Assembly: GCA_013002535.1 (NCBI GenBank)
Contig: JABDJK010000068.1
Coordinates: 1 to 64,000, forward strand
Source: Hyphococcus sp.
Lineage (GTDB): Bacteria > Pseudomonadota > Alphaproteobacteria > Caulobacterales > Parvularculaceae
Length of the DNA: 64,000 nucleotides
Direction of reading: 5' to 3'
How positions within the stretch are numbered: the stretch's first letter is position 1; the number at the start of each line of letters is the position of its first letter. The position numbers and the translations under genes were made by a program. Below are positions 1-8,875 of this stretch, in pieces. The notes below the pieces were generated by a model. That model saw only the letters and a list, made by a program, of their open reading frames with translations, searched no databases and was not told the DNA's origin.

Positions 1-1107
1 GTAAAACGCCTTACCGGCGGCGTGGGCATGCTCTTAAAGAAGAACAAGGTGCGTTCCATCGCAGGCTGGGCGCGTTTCCTCGATGGAAAAACCGTCGAAG
101 TGGAAGCCAAGGACGGTAAAGAAACGATCCAGGCCGAGAATGTCATCATCGCGACGGGCTCGGTCCCGGTTGAATTGCCGTTCATGCCGTTTGGCGACAA
201 CGTGATCTCATCGACCGAAGCGCTTGACCTGAATGGTGTGCCAAAAAACCTCGCCGTCGTTGGCGCGGGTTACATCGGCCTTGAAATGGGGATTGCGTTT
301 GCAAAGCTCGGCAGCAAGGTGACCGTGGTTGAGGCTCTCGACCGCATCCTGCCGCTCTACGACAAAGACATGACCCGGCCGGTGGCGAAAAAAATGAAGG
401 CGCTCGGCATGGACGTCTTGCTTGGCGCAAAAGCCAAAGGCGCCAGGAAAGACGGCGTCGAAATCGAAACCAAGGACGGCAAAACCAAAACGGTGAAAGC
501 CGACAAAATTCTGGTGACCGTCGGCCGCAAGCCTTTGACCGAGGGTTGGGGTTGCTCGGAACTCAGCCTCACCATGGATGGACGCCATATCGCTATCAAC
601 GATAAATGCGAGACGTCCATGCGCGGCGTCTACGCCATCGGCGACGTCACCGGCGAGCCGATGCTCGCCCACCGCGCCATGGCGCAGGGCGAAATGGTTG
701 CGGAAATCATCGCCGGTCACAATCGCCAGTGGGACAAGCGCTGCATTCCGGCGATCTGTTTCACCGATCCGGAAGTCTTGTCAGCGGGATTGTCGCCCGA
801 CGAAGCCAAAGAGGCCGGCGAGGAGATCATGACGCAGATGTTTCCGTTCTCAGCAAACGGCCGCGCCATGACCATGGAAGCAGAGGACGGGTTTATCCGC
901 ATTGTCGCGCGAAAAGAGACCCACGTTGTTTTAGGCATCCAGGCTGTCGGCGGCGGCGTCGCGGAACTCGCCGCCGCATTCGGCCTCGCCATTGAAATGG
1001 GCGCGCGCCTTGAAGATATTGCGGGCACCATCCACGCCCACCCGACCCAAGGCGAAGCTTTTCACGAAGCGGCGCTAAGGACGTTAGGTCACGCGTTGCA
1101 TATTTAA
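1..1107 (+). CDS. lpdA: Dihydrolipoyl dehydrogenase (E3), 5' end outside window
   Basis: This is the C-terminal 368 residues of the FAD/NAD-dependent E3 subunit, which reoxidises dihydrolipoamide in the pyruvate and 2-oxoglutarate dehydrogenase complexes. The frame is open to the first base, so the gene starts upstream and the redox CxxxxC motif lies outside the window. Visible are the ATG(S) turn after the first FAD segment, the NAD-binding GAGYIGLE motif, the second FAD motif YAIGDV, and the C-terminal HAHPTQGE signature that holds the catalytic His-Glu pair. Family length is about 465-475 residues, so roughly 100 are missing. Other oxidoreductases of the class are excluded by the HPTxxE tail. 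Confidence 0.96.
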   Translation, partial: VKRLTGGVGMLLKKNKVRSIAGWARFLDGKTVEVEAKDGKETIQAENVIIATGSVPVELPFMPFGDNVISSTEALDLNGVPKNLAVVGAGYIGLEMGIAFAKLGSKVTVVEALDRILPLYDKDMTRPVAKKMKALGMDVLLGAKAKGARKDGVEIETKDGKTKTVKADKILVTVGRKPLTEGWGCSELSLTMDGRHIAINDKCETSMRGVYAIGDVTGEPMLAHRAMAQGEMVAEIIAGHNRQWDKRCIPAICFTDPEVLSAGLSPDEAKEAGEEIMTQMFPFSANGRAMTMEAEDGFIRIVARKETHVVLGIQAVGGGVAELAAAFGLAIEMGARLEDIAGTIHAHPTQGEAFHEAALRTLGHALHI

Positions 1108-1127
1108 CGAATGAATTGATCCCCCTC

Positions 1128-1240
1128 GGCGCTTTGCGCGTCGGTCTCCCTTTTCAAAGGGGAAAAGGGAGTTGCGTCGGCTGCCCGCCTTGAAAAGGGG
1201 AGGTCGAAATTCGTTAGACGAATTTCGGGTGAGGATCGGA
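1128..1240. repeat. Palindromic intergenic repeat element
   Basis: A compact block of nested inverted repeats follows lpdA. One perfect hairpin has 10-bp arms at 1146-1155 and 1162-1171 (ctcccttttc / gaaaagggag). A second has 10-bp arms at 1205-1214 and 1218-1227 (cgaaattcgt / acgaatttcg) with a 3-base loop. The segment at 1188-1205 is a further imperfect complement of the first arm. This architecture is that of the REP-like dispersed elements common between alphaproteobacterial genes. It may also help terminate lpdA transcription, although there is no T-tract. No second copy was seen in this window. Confidence 0.6.
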
Positions 1241-1636
1241 TGCAATCCGGGTTGATTTAACCAAACTCAATTCAACCCCAGGAGGGTATTCTTTCTTAAA
1301 ACCCAATAGCGGTGGATAATTATCCTCATGACTGCCCCGCGCCTTATAGTAGCGCTTATGAGAAGTTTAGTTGGCCACTGACGCGCTTCCCTCTCCCCAG
1401 CGCGAATAGGGAACAAATTGCACATACATCGCGAATGTGCGGGATGACGCCAGACCACAAATTTGAAACACCTGCTCAATGAAAAACCGCCGCCATCGCA
1501 CGCCGCTACAGCCCAGAAATTCCGCCGATCTCCTCAGGAGAACCAGACCAGATTCGCCGGAAAGCAAGACAGACCAAGGCGTGAAACGGATGTTGACGTT
1601 ACGACGGTTGTCGCATCCGGCGCAGAAATTCAGAAC
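1241..1636. other. Intergenic region without recognisable gene
   Basis: About 400 bases lie between the repeat element and the fliP stop codon. Short open frames exist on both strands, but none has a convincing ribosome-binding site or protein-like composition. I see no tRNA and no strong terminator. Confidence 0.5.
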
Positions 1637-2383
1637 CTACACCGGCGGGCTTGTCGCGAAACTTTCAACGAGGCTGCCCGCGATCAATCGCCAGCCGTCG
1701 ATCAACACAAAGAAGATAAGCTTGAACGGCAGCGAGATCACAATTGGCGGCAGCATGAGCATACCCATGGCCATCAGGATCGATGAAATGACCATGTCGA
1801 TAATAAGGAACGGAATGAAAATGAGAAAGCCGATTTCAAACGCCCGCTTCAGCTCGGAAATCATGAAGGCCGGGATCAGAACATGGAGCGGCGTTGCTTC
1901 CGGCGTTTCCGGCTCGACTTCCGCCATATTGAAGAAAAGCTCAAGATCCTTCTCGCGCACTTGCCCGAGCATGAATTCTTTCACTGGCGCCGTTGCGCGG
2001 GGGTAGGCTTCTTCCATGGTGATCTTTTCATCCATGAAAGGTTTGACGCCCGCGACATAGGCCTCGCCAAAAGTCGGCGCCATAATGAAAGCGGTGAGAA
2101 ACAAGGCAAGCGAGATAATTACCGGATTCGGCGGGCTTTGCTGAATGCCGATAGCGGTCCTGAGGAGCGACAGGACAATTACAATACGCACAAAGCTCGT
2201 CATCATGATGAGGATCGACGGCGCCAGCGACAATATCGTTGTCAACAACACAAGTTGAATGATGCGTGAGGAAAGTCCGGTTTCGCTGCCCATATCAACG
2301 GTGATGGTCTGCGCCGATGCGTCAACGCTGGAGAAAACGATGACCGCGAGGATCGCACCAATGATGCGCAAGGCGGTAATCAT
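1637..2383 (-). CDS. fliP: Flagellar type III export protein FliP
   Basis: FliP is an inner-membrane core component of the flagellar export gate, which it forms with FliQ and FliR. The 248-residue protein has a cleavable-looking N-terminal signal segment (about residues 1-25, ending ASAQ), then the conserved hydrophobic region with [13 protein letters not shown] and [10 protein letters not shown], a periplasmic loop, and the C-terminal signature [17 protein letters not shown] that is diagnostic of the FliP/SctR family. The start codon overlaps the fliO stop codon (ATGA), so the two are translationally coupled. No fliQ or fliR follows. Confidence 0.97.
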   Translation of the reverse strand: MITALRIIGAILAVIVFSSVDASAQTITVDMGSETGLSSRIIQLVLLTTILSLAPSILIMMTSFVRIVIVLSLLRTAIGIQQSPPNPVIISLALFLTAFIMAPTFGEAYVAGVKPFMDEKITMEEAYPRATAPVKEFMLGQVREKDLELFFNMAEVEPETPEATPLHVLIPAFMISELKRAFEIGFLIFIPFLIIDMVISSILMAMGMLMLPPIVISLPFKLIFFVLIDGWRLIAGSLVESFATSPPV

Positions 2384-2793
2384 GCAGCGTCTGCTTTTTC
2401 AAGATCGCCCTTGACGGCGTCGCTACGCGCTTCGTCTCGAAACTTTCTAAGAGCGCGCATGATTGCGAAGGGATTGTCGCGCTGGTCCTTTCCGGCGTCA
2501 ATTTCAACTTGCGGTGTTTCGAGCGACGGCGTCGGTTCAAGGTTTGACGCAATCACCTGTTCGCCATTGGCGCCAAGAACAATCAGATGTTCTTGGCTAT
2601 CGCATTTGATGATTGCAAGGCGGCGGCGCGCATCCAGCGCGAGTGTTTCAACGACGGCGAGACGCCGTTTGCGAACGAGTCCGCCCGACGCAGACAATAA
2701 TCCCGCCTTGCGCGCGATAACGGCGCATATGCCGATCAAGCCAATGACCGCAACAAGACCAAACGTCACGCGAAGAATTTCTGAAAGTAACAT
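2380..2793 (-). CDS. fliO: Flagellar biosynthesis protein FliO
   Basis: FliO is a small single-span membrane protein that assists FliP assembly in the export gate. The chosen ATG at 2793 gives 137 residues and is preceded by gtgaggga seven bases upstream; a longer frame beginning at 2847 lacks this. One transmembrane helix (about residues 6-27) is followed by the family core [25 protein letters not shown] and a V/G-rich beta segment ([12 protein letters not shown]), then a poorly conserved charged tail. Assignment rests on this core and on direct coupling to fliP. Confidence 0.88.
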   Translation of the reverse strand: MLLSEILRVTFGLVAVIGLIGICAVIARKAGLLSASGGLVRKRRLAVVETLALDARRRLAIIKCDSQEHLIVLGANGEQVIASNLEPTPSLETPQVEIDAGKDQRDNPFAIMRALRKFRDEARSDAVKGDLEKADAA

Positions 2794-2860
2794 GGGTCCC
2801 TCACTAAAAATTGCCCGAACCAACTGGGCAAAATTTACCGGGCGCATGCTTAATGGCGGG

Positions 2861-5047
2861 TTAAGTCGGCTTCTTCGTCACGGCGTCGTCATAAAGGCGG
2901 GCAAGTTGATTGAGGGAAATGATCTCGCCGCCAAAGTCATTGCGGAACCAATTAAGAAACTCGAAAGAACGGTTAAGGAAACTTTCAACGTCGTCTTTGC
3001 TCTCGGTGTAGTCAGTTGCGCCGGCGGTCAGGCTCGTTGAATGAAATGTGAAGGACATCACCGGCGTTCCGCTTTTATGCAGTCTGCGGGTCAGCGCCTT
3101 CATATCGCTGAGTCTCGCACCTTCGGGCGACAGGCGCATGGAGATCAGAAATGGCGTTTTCGCGGGGCGCGCGGAAAATCCGGGCTCGGATTTTTCCTGG
3201 TCAAAAAAGGCGCCGGTGCGCGGTATGGCGCGTGCCCCACAGACGGGCGTAACGGCAATGCGCCAATCGTCGCGAGATAAGATGAACGGCTTGTTCGAGA
3301 ATCCGGAAAAGTCCGGCCCGCCGCGATCAGAAAAATCAAAACCGGCGCTGGGACTGAAGTCGTATTTAATTCCGGCTTCGGCCAACAGGTCATAGTCCGC
3401 TTTGGCAATGCCGTAACGGCCGGCGCGGTGGGCGATGGCCCGTTGGCCAAGCGCGTCAGAGAATTTGAACGCCAGTTCGCGCAGCTTCTCCCGATAGGCG
3501 TAGCGCGGCAAATTCGTTTGAAAGGAATAAAACTCACCGGAGAAATCGCCCGGCGGCGTCATCCATTGGTGCAAATGCAATCCGGCGTCAGCGGCGTCTT
3601 CGCGCAAGAGGCCGCCATAATATCGGGCGACAGCTTCATCGGCGAGCAGCGGATATGTCAAAAAATAGAGCGGCTTGATATTTTCTACGGCGCATCGCTG
3701 CTGAAATTTATCGACGTCGGCGGTGTCATTGACGAGATGATGGCGAAAATCAAAAGACGACCAGTCGAATTGTTCTTCGGTGTCAATCGTCACGATAAGG
3801 CGCGGCTTTTGTTTCTCCGCGTCGAGCGAGAAAGCTTGCGTTGTTGTCGCACGATTGGCCTCGGACTTCTCCACAAAATTTTCAAACAAATGCGCCATGC
3901 CGTCAATGGTCGTTTGCCAGGAATGCTGTTCGGCGTATTCTCGCGTGTCGCTGCGCGGCGGCAAGTTCGACCAAAGGTCGCGGATTGCTGCTTCTATCGC
4001 TTCGGGCGTGCGTGCCGTCGAAAGGCGTCCCGCCTCCGGTGCGCGGATAACTTCACTCGATCCCCAGACCGGCGTCGCAACGCAAGGCGCACCGCAGGCC
4101 ATGGCTTCCAGCAGGACGTTAGGCCAACCTTCGCGGGACGAAGCAAGGACCAGCATATCGGCAGCGCTATAGACGTTGCGCAATTCGCTGTGGTCGACGG
4201 CGCCAAGAAATCGCACGCGGTCAACGAGATTTTCCGTCACCGCTTTTGCCGCGAGGGCTTTTCGTTCGGCACCGTCGCCGGCGATAAGCAAAGTGGCGCC
4301 AGGGATATTTTTGATCGCGGACATGACGAGATCATGGCCCTTGCGCTCAATCAAATGGCCGACGCTGGCGATGACCGGCGCGCCTTTCGGGTGATTGGTG
4401 AGGCCAAGTTTTTCGCGCGCCGCTTCGCGATCAACTGGGTGAAATTTGTCAAGATCAACACCGTTACGAAGGACGTGAATTTTAGGTCGATCGACGCCAA
4501 GGCTGATCATTTGATCCTTCAGAGCGGCGGCGACCGTGACGATAGCGTCGGCCTTGCGCGCTGCGCGGAGAATTTTCTTTCTTGGCCGCGGATAATCCGG
4601 GATCAGATTAATGTCGGTGCCGCGGGCAGTAACGATCACCGGTTTATCGAGAGATTGCGCAATTTCGACGGCTGCGACGCCGTCAGGATAGAAATAGTGG
4701 GCGTCGACAAAATCGAAATCCCAACCGTCAGCAGTGACCTCTTTGATCGCCTTGGTGAAACAACGCGCCAGCGCCGTCGGCGCGTAGTTCATGCCAATCT
4801 TTGGCGGCAAGAAATAACGCGGATGGTAAACGTGCACACCATTGCGTTCTTCTCGAAGCGGGACGCGCGCGAACTTCGCGTATTGCCCCAAAGCGTCGTT
4901 CTTGAATGGAAACCACGGCACCGGTGCAATGACGCGTATTTCCGCGTCGTAATCGTCCAAAAAAGCTTGCAGCCGGTTTTCTACGAAAACACCATGGGAC
5001 GGCATCGCTGCATTGGGAAAAAGCGTGGTGAGGACCAAAAACTTCAT
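2861..5047 (-). CDS. GT4 glycosyltransferase fused to polysaccharide deacetylase-like domain
   Basis: A 728-residue two-domain protein. Residues 1 to about 390 form a GT-B glycosyltransferase of family 4: an N-terminal acceptor half, the HVLRNGVDLDKF hinge, and the donor-site E-x7-E motif at E306 and E314 within SSREGWPNVLLEAM. Residues from about 415 resemble a polysaccharide deacetylase of the WalW type, starting LIVTIDTEEQFDW, with later HLHQW and AHRAGRYGI motifs in place of the classic NodB triad. It probably builds or trims an envelope polysaccharide. It is encoded opposite the EPS operon, back to back across a 500-base promoter region, and 67 bases upstream of fliO. The substrate cannot be predicted. 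Confidence 0.9.
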   Translation of the reverse strand: MKFLVLTTLFPNAAMPSHGVFVENRLQAFLDDYDAEIRVIAPVPWFPFKNDALGQYAKFARVPLREERNGVHVYHPRYFLPPKIGMNYAPTALARCFTKAIKEVTADGWDFDFVDAHYFYPDGVAAVEIAQSLDKPVIVTARGTDINLIPDYPRPRKKILRAARKADAIVTVAAALKDQMISLGVDRPKIHVLRNGVDLDKFHPVDREAAREKLGLTNHPKGAPVIASVGHLIERKGHDLVMSAIKNIPGATLLIAGDGAERKALAAKAVTENLVDRVRFLGAVDHSELRNVYSAADMLVLASSREGWPNVLLEAMACGAPCVATPVWGSSEVIRAPEAGRLSTARTPEAIEAAIRDLWSNLPPRSDTREYAEQHSWQTTIDGMAHLFENFVEKSEANRATTTQAFSLDAEKQKPRLIVTIDTEEQFDWSSFDFRHHLVNDTADVDKFQQRCAVENIKPLYFLTYPLLADEAVARYYGGLLREDAADAGLHLHQWMTPPGDFSGEFYSFQTNLPRYAYREKLRELAFKFSDALGQRAIAHRAGRYGIAKADYDLLAEAGIKYDFSPSAGFDFSDRGGPDFSGFSNKPFILSRDDWRIAVTPVCGARAIPRTGAFFDQEKSEPGFSARPAKTPFLISMRLSPEGARLSDMKALTRRLHKSGTPVMSFTFHSTSLTAGATDYTESKDDVESFLNRSFEFLNWFRNDFGGEIISLNQLARLYDDAVTKKPT

Positions 5048-5550
5048 AAGATTATTCGGTTGTGCGGCGCCACAATAAATCAGCGGCCGCTAACAAGGGC
5101 TTTCGAGCGCAATCGTGATCAGCATTTTCGGCAGTTAATTTTTCTTTCGTCTTCTTTTGCGTTAATATCGGAAACGAGAGAGAGTTAGTTTGACCAGCGT
5201 AAATACGATAAGTTCTGAAACCGGTTTCGGCCCGAATTCGCGCGCGATAGCGCCGTTTCCGCGCATGGCTTGTGCGTCAATCTGGTTTGCATCTGCGCTG
5301 TCGTTATGGGCGATAATCTTCTCCCTTTTCTCCTGAGACACGAATAACTCCAAATTTATTCCCGCAGAAGTTGTGTGTTTCGCAATTCCTGATCGGGCGG
5401 CTAACTAATCCGCTCTGACGCAAGAATTCTAGCTTGAATTCTGTCTTAACATCCTGTTAGGCATGAATCGTGCTTCGCATAAAGCGAATCTCGTGAAGTT
5501 GCGTAGGTCGCTTTCGGTAATTGAATTAAGCGGCAAAATGGGGCTGGGGG
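5048..5550. promoter_or_regulatory. Divergent control region of the EPS operon and GT-deacetylase gene
   Basis: This 503-base gap separates two divergently transcribed polysaccharide genes. It holds a 7-bp inverted repeat agaattc/gaattct at 5423-5442, followed at 5446-5460 by TTAA-N7-TTAG, one base short of the CtrA-type TTAA-N7-TTAA pattern. I could not pick clear -35/-10 boxes. Apart from the doubtful small frame at 5190-5336, nothing else is visible. Confidence 0.35.
5190..5336 (+). CDS. Possible small membrane protein upstream of the EPS operon
   Basis: An open frame of 48 codons starts at a TTG preceded by a purine-rich gagagagag stretch. The product has a polar first half and a hydrophobic C-terminal half (from about residue 26) that could span the membrane. 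It lies in the 500-base divergent region upstream of the sugar transferase. Without homologues it could be chance; a competing frame exists on the other strand but looks less protein-like. Confidence 0.25.
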   Translation: MTSVNTISSETGFGPNSRAIAPFPRMACASIWFASALSLWAIIFSLFS

Positions 5551-6360
5551 ATGGGTATCCTTACAAGTTCGCTAATTGCGGGCAGTTTTATTCTTGTTGC
5601 GGCGCGATCCGGGGTCTGGCTTTTAAATGAAGCAGATTTGGCGAAATCTGTTCGCCCAAATCCGCAAACTGGATCTCAACGCCATCCGGTATCTGAGCAA
5701 CAGCAAGATCATTTGGACATCGAAACCGTTGATATAGCGACGGTAGAAGCCGCGGCCGCACAGGCGACCGGGCGAAAATTTGCACCAGTGAAAAGAGCTA
5801 TGGATATCGCCGTCAGTCTGGCGTTGATTGGTTTTCTCGCCCCACTGCTTTTGTTGACGGCGATTGCCATTAAGCTCGATAGCCGCGGCCCTTTGCTCTA
5901 TCGACAATGCCGCGTCGGTTACCGCGGGCGCGAGTTCTCCGTGTACAAATTTCGCTCAATGACCATTGATGCGGAAAAAAACGGTCCGCAATACGCCTCA
6001 AAAAATGACGCCAGGATAACCCGCGTCGGCTGGTTTATCCGGAAAACCCGGATCGACGAAATTCCACAAACCATCAATGTATTGCGTGGTGAAATGAGTT
6101 TCGTTGGTCCACGCCCGGAGCGTCCGGAATTTGTCCAGGAGCTTGAAAAGGAAATTCCGCATTATCAAAAACGCCACCTTGTCAAGCCTGGCATAACAGG
6201 CTGGGCGCAGGTTCGCTATGAGTATGCAGCGTCCGTTGAAGGCGCTCGCGAAAAGCTTAAGTTCGATCTGTTCTATATTAAGAATTTCTCGCCGCTATTC
6301 GATATTGACATAATTTTTCGCACTGTTCGCGTTGCGTTATTTGGTCTTGGGAGCCGCTAA
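5551..6360 (+). CDS. Undecaprenyl-phosphate sugar phosphotransferase (EPS priming enzyme)
   Basis: This enzyme transfers a sugar-1-phosphate from a nucleotide sugar to undecaprenyl phosphate, the first step of repeat-unit synthesis. The 269-residue protein has a short N-terminal hydrophobic segment, a variable linker, then the bacterial sugar transferase (PF02397-type) core: membrane re-entrant helix VKRAMDIAVSLALIGFLAPLLL, the VYKFRSM motif, RKTRIDEIPQTINVLRGEMS, VGPRPERPEF and KPGITGWAQV. It is the short, monotopic form rather than the five-helix WbaP form. It is the first gene of the EPS operon, with a ggggctgggg stretch just before the ATG. Confidence 0.93.
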   Translation: MGILTSSLIAGSFILVAARSGVWLLNEADLAKSVRPNPQTGSQRHPVSEQQQDHLDIETVDIATVEAAAAQATGRKFAPVKRAMDIAVSLALIGFLAPLLLLTAIAIKLDSRGPLLYRQCRVGYRGREFSVYKFRSMTIDAEKNGPQYASKNDARITRVGWFIRKTRIDEIPQTINVLRGEMSFVGPRPERPEFVQELEKEIPHYQKRHLVKPGITGWAQVRYEYAASVEGAREKLKFDLFYIKNFSPLFDIDIIFRTVRVALFGLGSR

Positions 6361-6662
6361 ATTTTGTGTTTTCGGTGGACGCCCGTCGCGGCTGATTCGC
6401 CGCCGATGAACAAAATGCGCAACTAAACAGAAGGCTGGTGATTCGAATCACGCATTTTGAGATCTTGACTGCGAAATAGTGCTTACCGCGTGACGCTGCA
6501 AACTTATGAATTCATTAACCTTCCCGCGGGCGGGTGCCCGTACCGGGTTAACTACGCCCGTTAGCCGTGGCAAAGAAATTGCGATGATATTAAGCTGACG
6601 GACGCGAATAGCGATTAAACATGCGTATGTGGCGCGAAACTGAACACCTTGAGGATTTGGAA
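6361..6662. promoter_or_regulatory. Intergenic region with perfect 14-bp palindrome
   Basis: The 302-base gap between the priming transferase and the export lipoprotein contains the perfect palindrome gtgattcgaatcac at 6438-6451, then a TTGACT hexamer at 6465-6470 that could be a -35 box, although no good -10 follows at 17 bases. The arrangement suggests a separate, regulated promoter for the rest of the EPS operon. Confidence 0.35.
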
Positions 6663-7304
6663 ATGATAAAGTTTACGAAATTGGTAAGATTTACAGCAAT
6701 TGGCGCTGTCGGCTTGGCCATATCCGCCTGCGGCGTCCTGTCGGGCGGTGAAGCGATGCGCGCTGCGCCAATGGATGCGCAATTGGCGGCGGAATCGTCA
6801 CCGGACTATCTGATCGGCCCGCTTGATCAGCTTGAAATTTTTGTCTGGCGTGCGCCGGAGCTTTCTACGAACATTACCGTCCGCCCGGATGGCCGTATAT
6901 CAACGCCGTTGGTAGAAGATATGGTTGCGTCTGGGAAAACGCCGTCGGCATTGGCGCGAGACCTGGAGGGCGCACTTCGTACATACGTAAAGAGCCCGGA
7001 AGTCACCGTTATCGTCAGCAACTTTTCATCGACTTTCGACCAGCAGGTACGTGTGCTGGGCGAGGCGCAACAGCCTATCGCATTGCCGTATCAAGCAGGC
7101 ATGACGACGCTCGATGTTATGGTAGCCGTCGGCGGTCTGACTGAATTTGCAGCCGGCAACAAAGCTGTTCTTATCCGCGGAAAAGGCGAAGATCGTGTTT
7201 CGTACCGATTGCGTCTCAATGACTTGCTTCGCAAAGGCAATATTTCTGCAAATGTGCCGGTGCTTCCGGGAGACGTAATTTTGATACCGGAAAGCGCATT
7301 TTAG
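6663..7304 (+). CDS. XrtA-type polysaccharide export lipoprotein (Wza-like)
   Basis: A 213-residue outer-membrane polysaccharide export protein. The ATG at 6663 follows a gagg at a spacing of eight bases; an in-frame ATG 42 bases upstream has no such site. The N-terminal signal ends in a lipobox around AISAC, with the lipidated Cys at about residue 23. A Poly_export domain (YLIGPLDQLEIFVWRAPELS, VRPDGRISTPLV) and a SLBB domain (VRVLGEAQQPIALPY, MTTLDVMVAVGGLTEFA, PGDVILIPE) follow. It is short like the PEP-CTERM/XrtA-associated exporters rather than full-length Wza, and lies directly before the chain-length gene. Confidence 0.94.
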   Translation: MIKFTKLVRFTAIGAVGLAISACGVLSGGEAMRAAPMDAQLAAESSPDYLIGPLDQLEIFVWRAPELSTNITVRPDGRISTPLVEDMVASGKTPSALARDLEGALRTYVKSPEVTVIVSNFSSTFDQQVRVLGEAQQPIALPYQAGMTTLDVMVAVGGLTEFAAGNKAVLIRGKGEDRVSYRLRLNDLLRKGNISANVPVLPGDVILIPESAF

Positions 7305-7336
7305 TAAAACGCGCTTTGGTATTGGGGAAGGTGTAG

Positions 7337-8875
7337 GTGGTGTTTCAGTTTTCGGAGTTGCCCGGACCGGTCATCCGTCATCTGAATGGTTTATGGCGGC
7401 AACGTTGGCTCGTTGTCGCCATTACCTGGCTAGCTGCGCTTGCCGGTTGGTTTGTCATCTGGACGATGCCCGATGAATACGAGTCGCGGGCGCATGTATT
7501 CGTGCAGACCGAAACTATACTTGAACCCGTCTTGAACGGCTTTACCGCGCGCCCTGACTATACTCGCCGGGTTGAGGTTATGCGGCTTCAACTGCTGACG
7601 CGACCCAATGTGCAAGAAATCGTTTTGCGGGCTGGCCTGGATGAAAATATCGAGGCGACTAACGATATTGAACATCAAGCCAAAATGGAATCGCTTATCA
7701 ACACCGTTGCCGGCGCGATCACTATCGATAGTCCGCGGGATATGTATTTTGTCATTTCATATCGCAACAATGATGCGGAAACCGCACGCCGCGTTGTCGA
7801 TGCGGTAATGAATATGTTGATTGAGCAGGATCTCGGCGCGAGCCTGTCGGAAAATCAGGCGGCGCGCAGGCGGTTGGATTTGCAAATTGAAGACTATGAG
7901 GAAAAACTAGCTGCTGCAGAACGCAGGCTTGCTCAGTTCCGCCGGGAAAATGCGGCCGAATTAGCCGCCAGCCAGGGCGCAGTGCGCCAGCGTGAACAAA
8001 AAGAATCGGAGCTGGTTCGCATCAATGATGAGATTGAACGAACACGCGGCCGGATTTTAACGTTGCAAAACTTGCTTTCGGCAACGGCCAGGACGAGTTC
8101 GGGCGATGAATTGGATAAACTGAAAGTTGCGTTGGCCGATCTCCGCAGCCGTTATGAAGAATCCCATCCCGATATTCGAGGTTTGGTTGCTCGTATTGAC
8201 CAGCTTGAAAATTCTGGCGGCGGTGAACTCTCGTCAAACCGTGAATATGTCCGGCTGCGATCGGAATTGGGTGTCGCGCGCGACTCAATCGCTGCCCTGG
8301 AGTCGCGCGAGGATCGATTAAAAGTTGAACTGGCGGATCTTGATCGCGCTGTCACGGAATCACCGGCCGTTGTCGCAGAAGTTCAACAATATGAACGCCG
8401 CTATGACGCAGTATTGAAAACCTACGAACAATTGATCGAACGCCGCGATCGATTAAATCTCACAGAAAATCTGGGGCCAGCAGGGCGCGGCGTCGAATAT
8501 CAAGTATTTGAGCGTCCAGAGCGTGCGCTCGTGCCGGTGGATCCGCCGAGATTTTTCTTCAGCCTTTGCGTATTTGTTTTGGCCCCCCTTGCGGGCATAG
8601 GCGCCGCCGTATTGATGACTTTCATCGACAAGAGTTATTCGCAAGCCGAGGAATTGCGCGAAGCGTTTGGCTTGCCCGTGCTCGGTGCAATAAGTGAGGT
8701 TTCATCAGAAGTTGTAAACTTGGCGCGACGTCGCGACGCCGTCCGGCTTGTTAGCGCCGCATTCGGGCTTTTGCTTGTCGGAGCGTTATTTACATATATG
8801 TCAGTTTTCCGATTGCCGGCCGAGCTAGATGATGCCGGAAAATCTGCGTCGGTTGTGCAGGGGACGCACCGATGA
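7337..8875 (+). CDS. XrtA-type chain-length determinant (Wzz/GumC-like)
   Basis: A 512-residue inner-membrane polysaccharide co-polymerase that sets chain length and couples synthesis to the exporter. It begins with GTG (a second GTG follows immediately, so the start is ambiguous by one codon). TM1 lies at about residues 25-45, followed by the Wzz domain (DEYESRAHVFVQTETILEPVLNG), a long periplasmic coiled coil (about residues 175-370), the proline-rich ERPERALVPVDPPRF motif and TM2 near 405-425. A third hydrophobic segment occurs near the C-terminus. There is no kinase domain; the kinase is the next gene, overlapping by four bases. Confidence 0.93.
   Translation: MVFQFSELPGPVIRHLNGLWRQRWLVVAITWLAALAGWFVIWTMPDEYESRAHVFVQTETILEPVLNGFTARPDYTRRVEVMRLQLLTRPNVQEIVLRAGLDENIEATNDIEHQAKMESLINTVAGAITIDSPRDMYFVISYRNNDAETARRVVDAVMNMLIEQDLGASLSENQAARRRLDLQIEDYEEKLAAAERRLAQFRRENAAELAASQGAVRQREQKESELVRINDEIERTRGRILTLQNLLSATARTSSGDELDKLKVALADLRSRYEESHPDIRGLVARIDQLENSGGGELSSNREYVRLRSELGVARDSIAALESREDRLKVELADLDRAVTESPAVVAEVQQYERRYDAVLKTYEQLIERRDRLNLTENLGPAGRGVEYQVFERPERALVPVDPPRFFFSLCVFVLAPLAGIGAAVLMTFIDKSYSQAEELREAFGLPVLGAISEVSSEVVNLARRRDAVRLVSAAFGLLLVGALFTYMSVFRLPAELDDAGKSASVVQGTHR

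Noticed and set aside
1479-2006. A 175-codon plus-strand frame overlapping fliP
   Set aside because: It is basic and low-complexity and lies mostly antisense to fliP, which has clear family motifs.
3428-5188. A 586-codon open frame on the plus strand opposite the GT-deacetylase fusion
   Set aside because: It mirrors a well-supported glycosyltransferase gene, has no recognisable domain, and its composition (many Arg/Cys/His) is that of an antisense frame.
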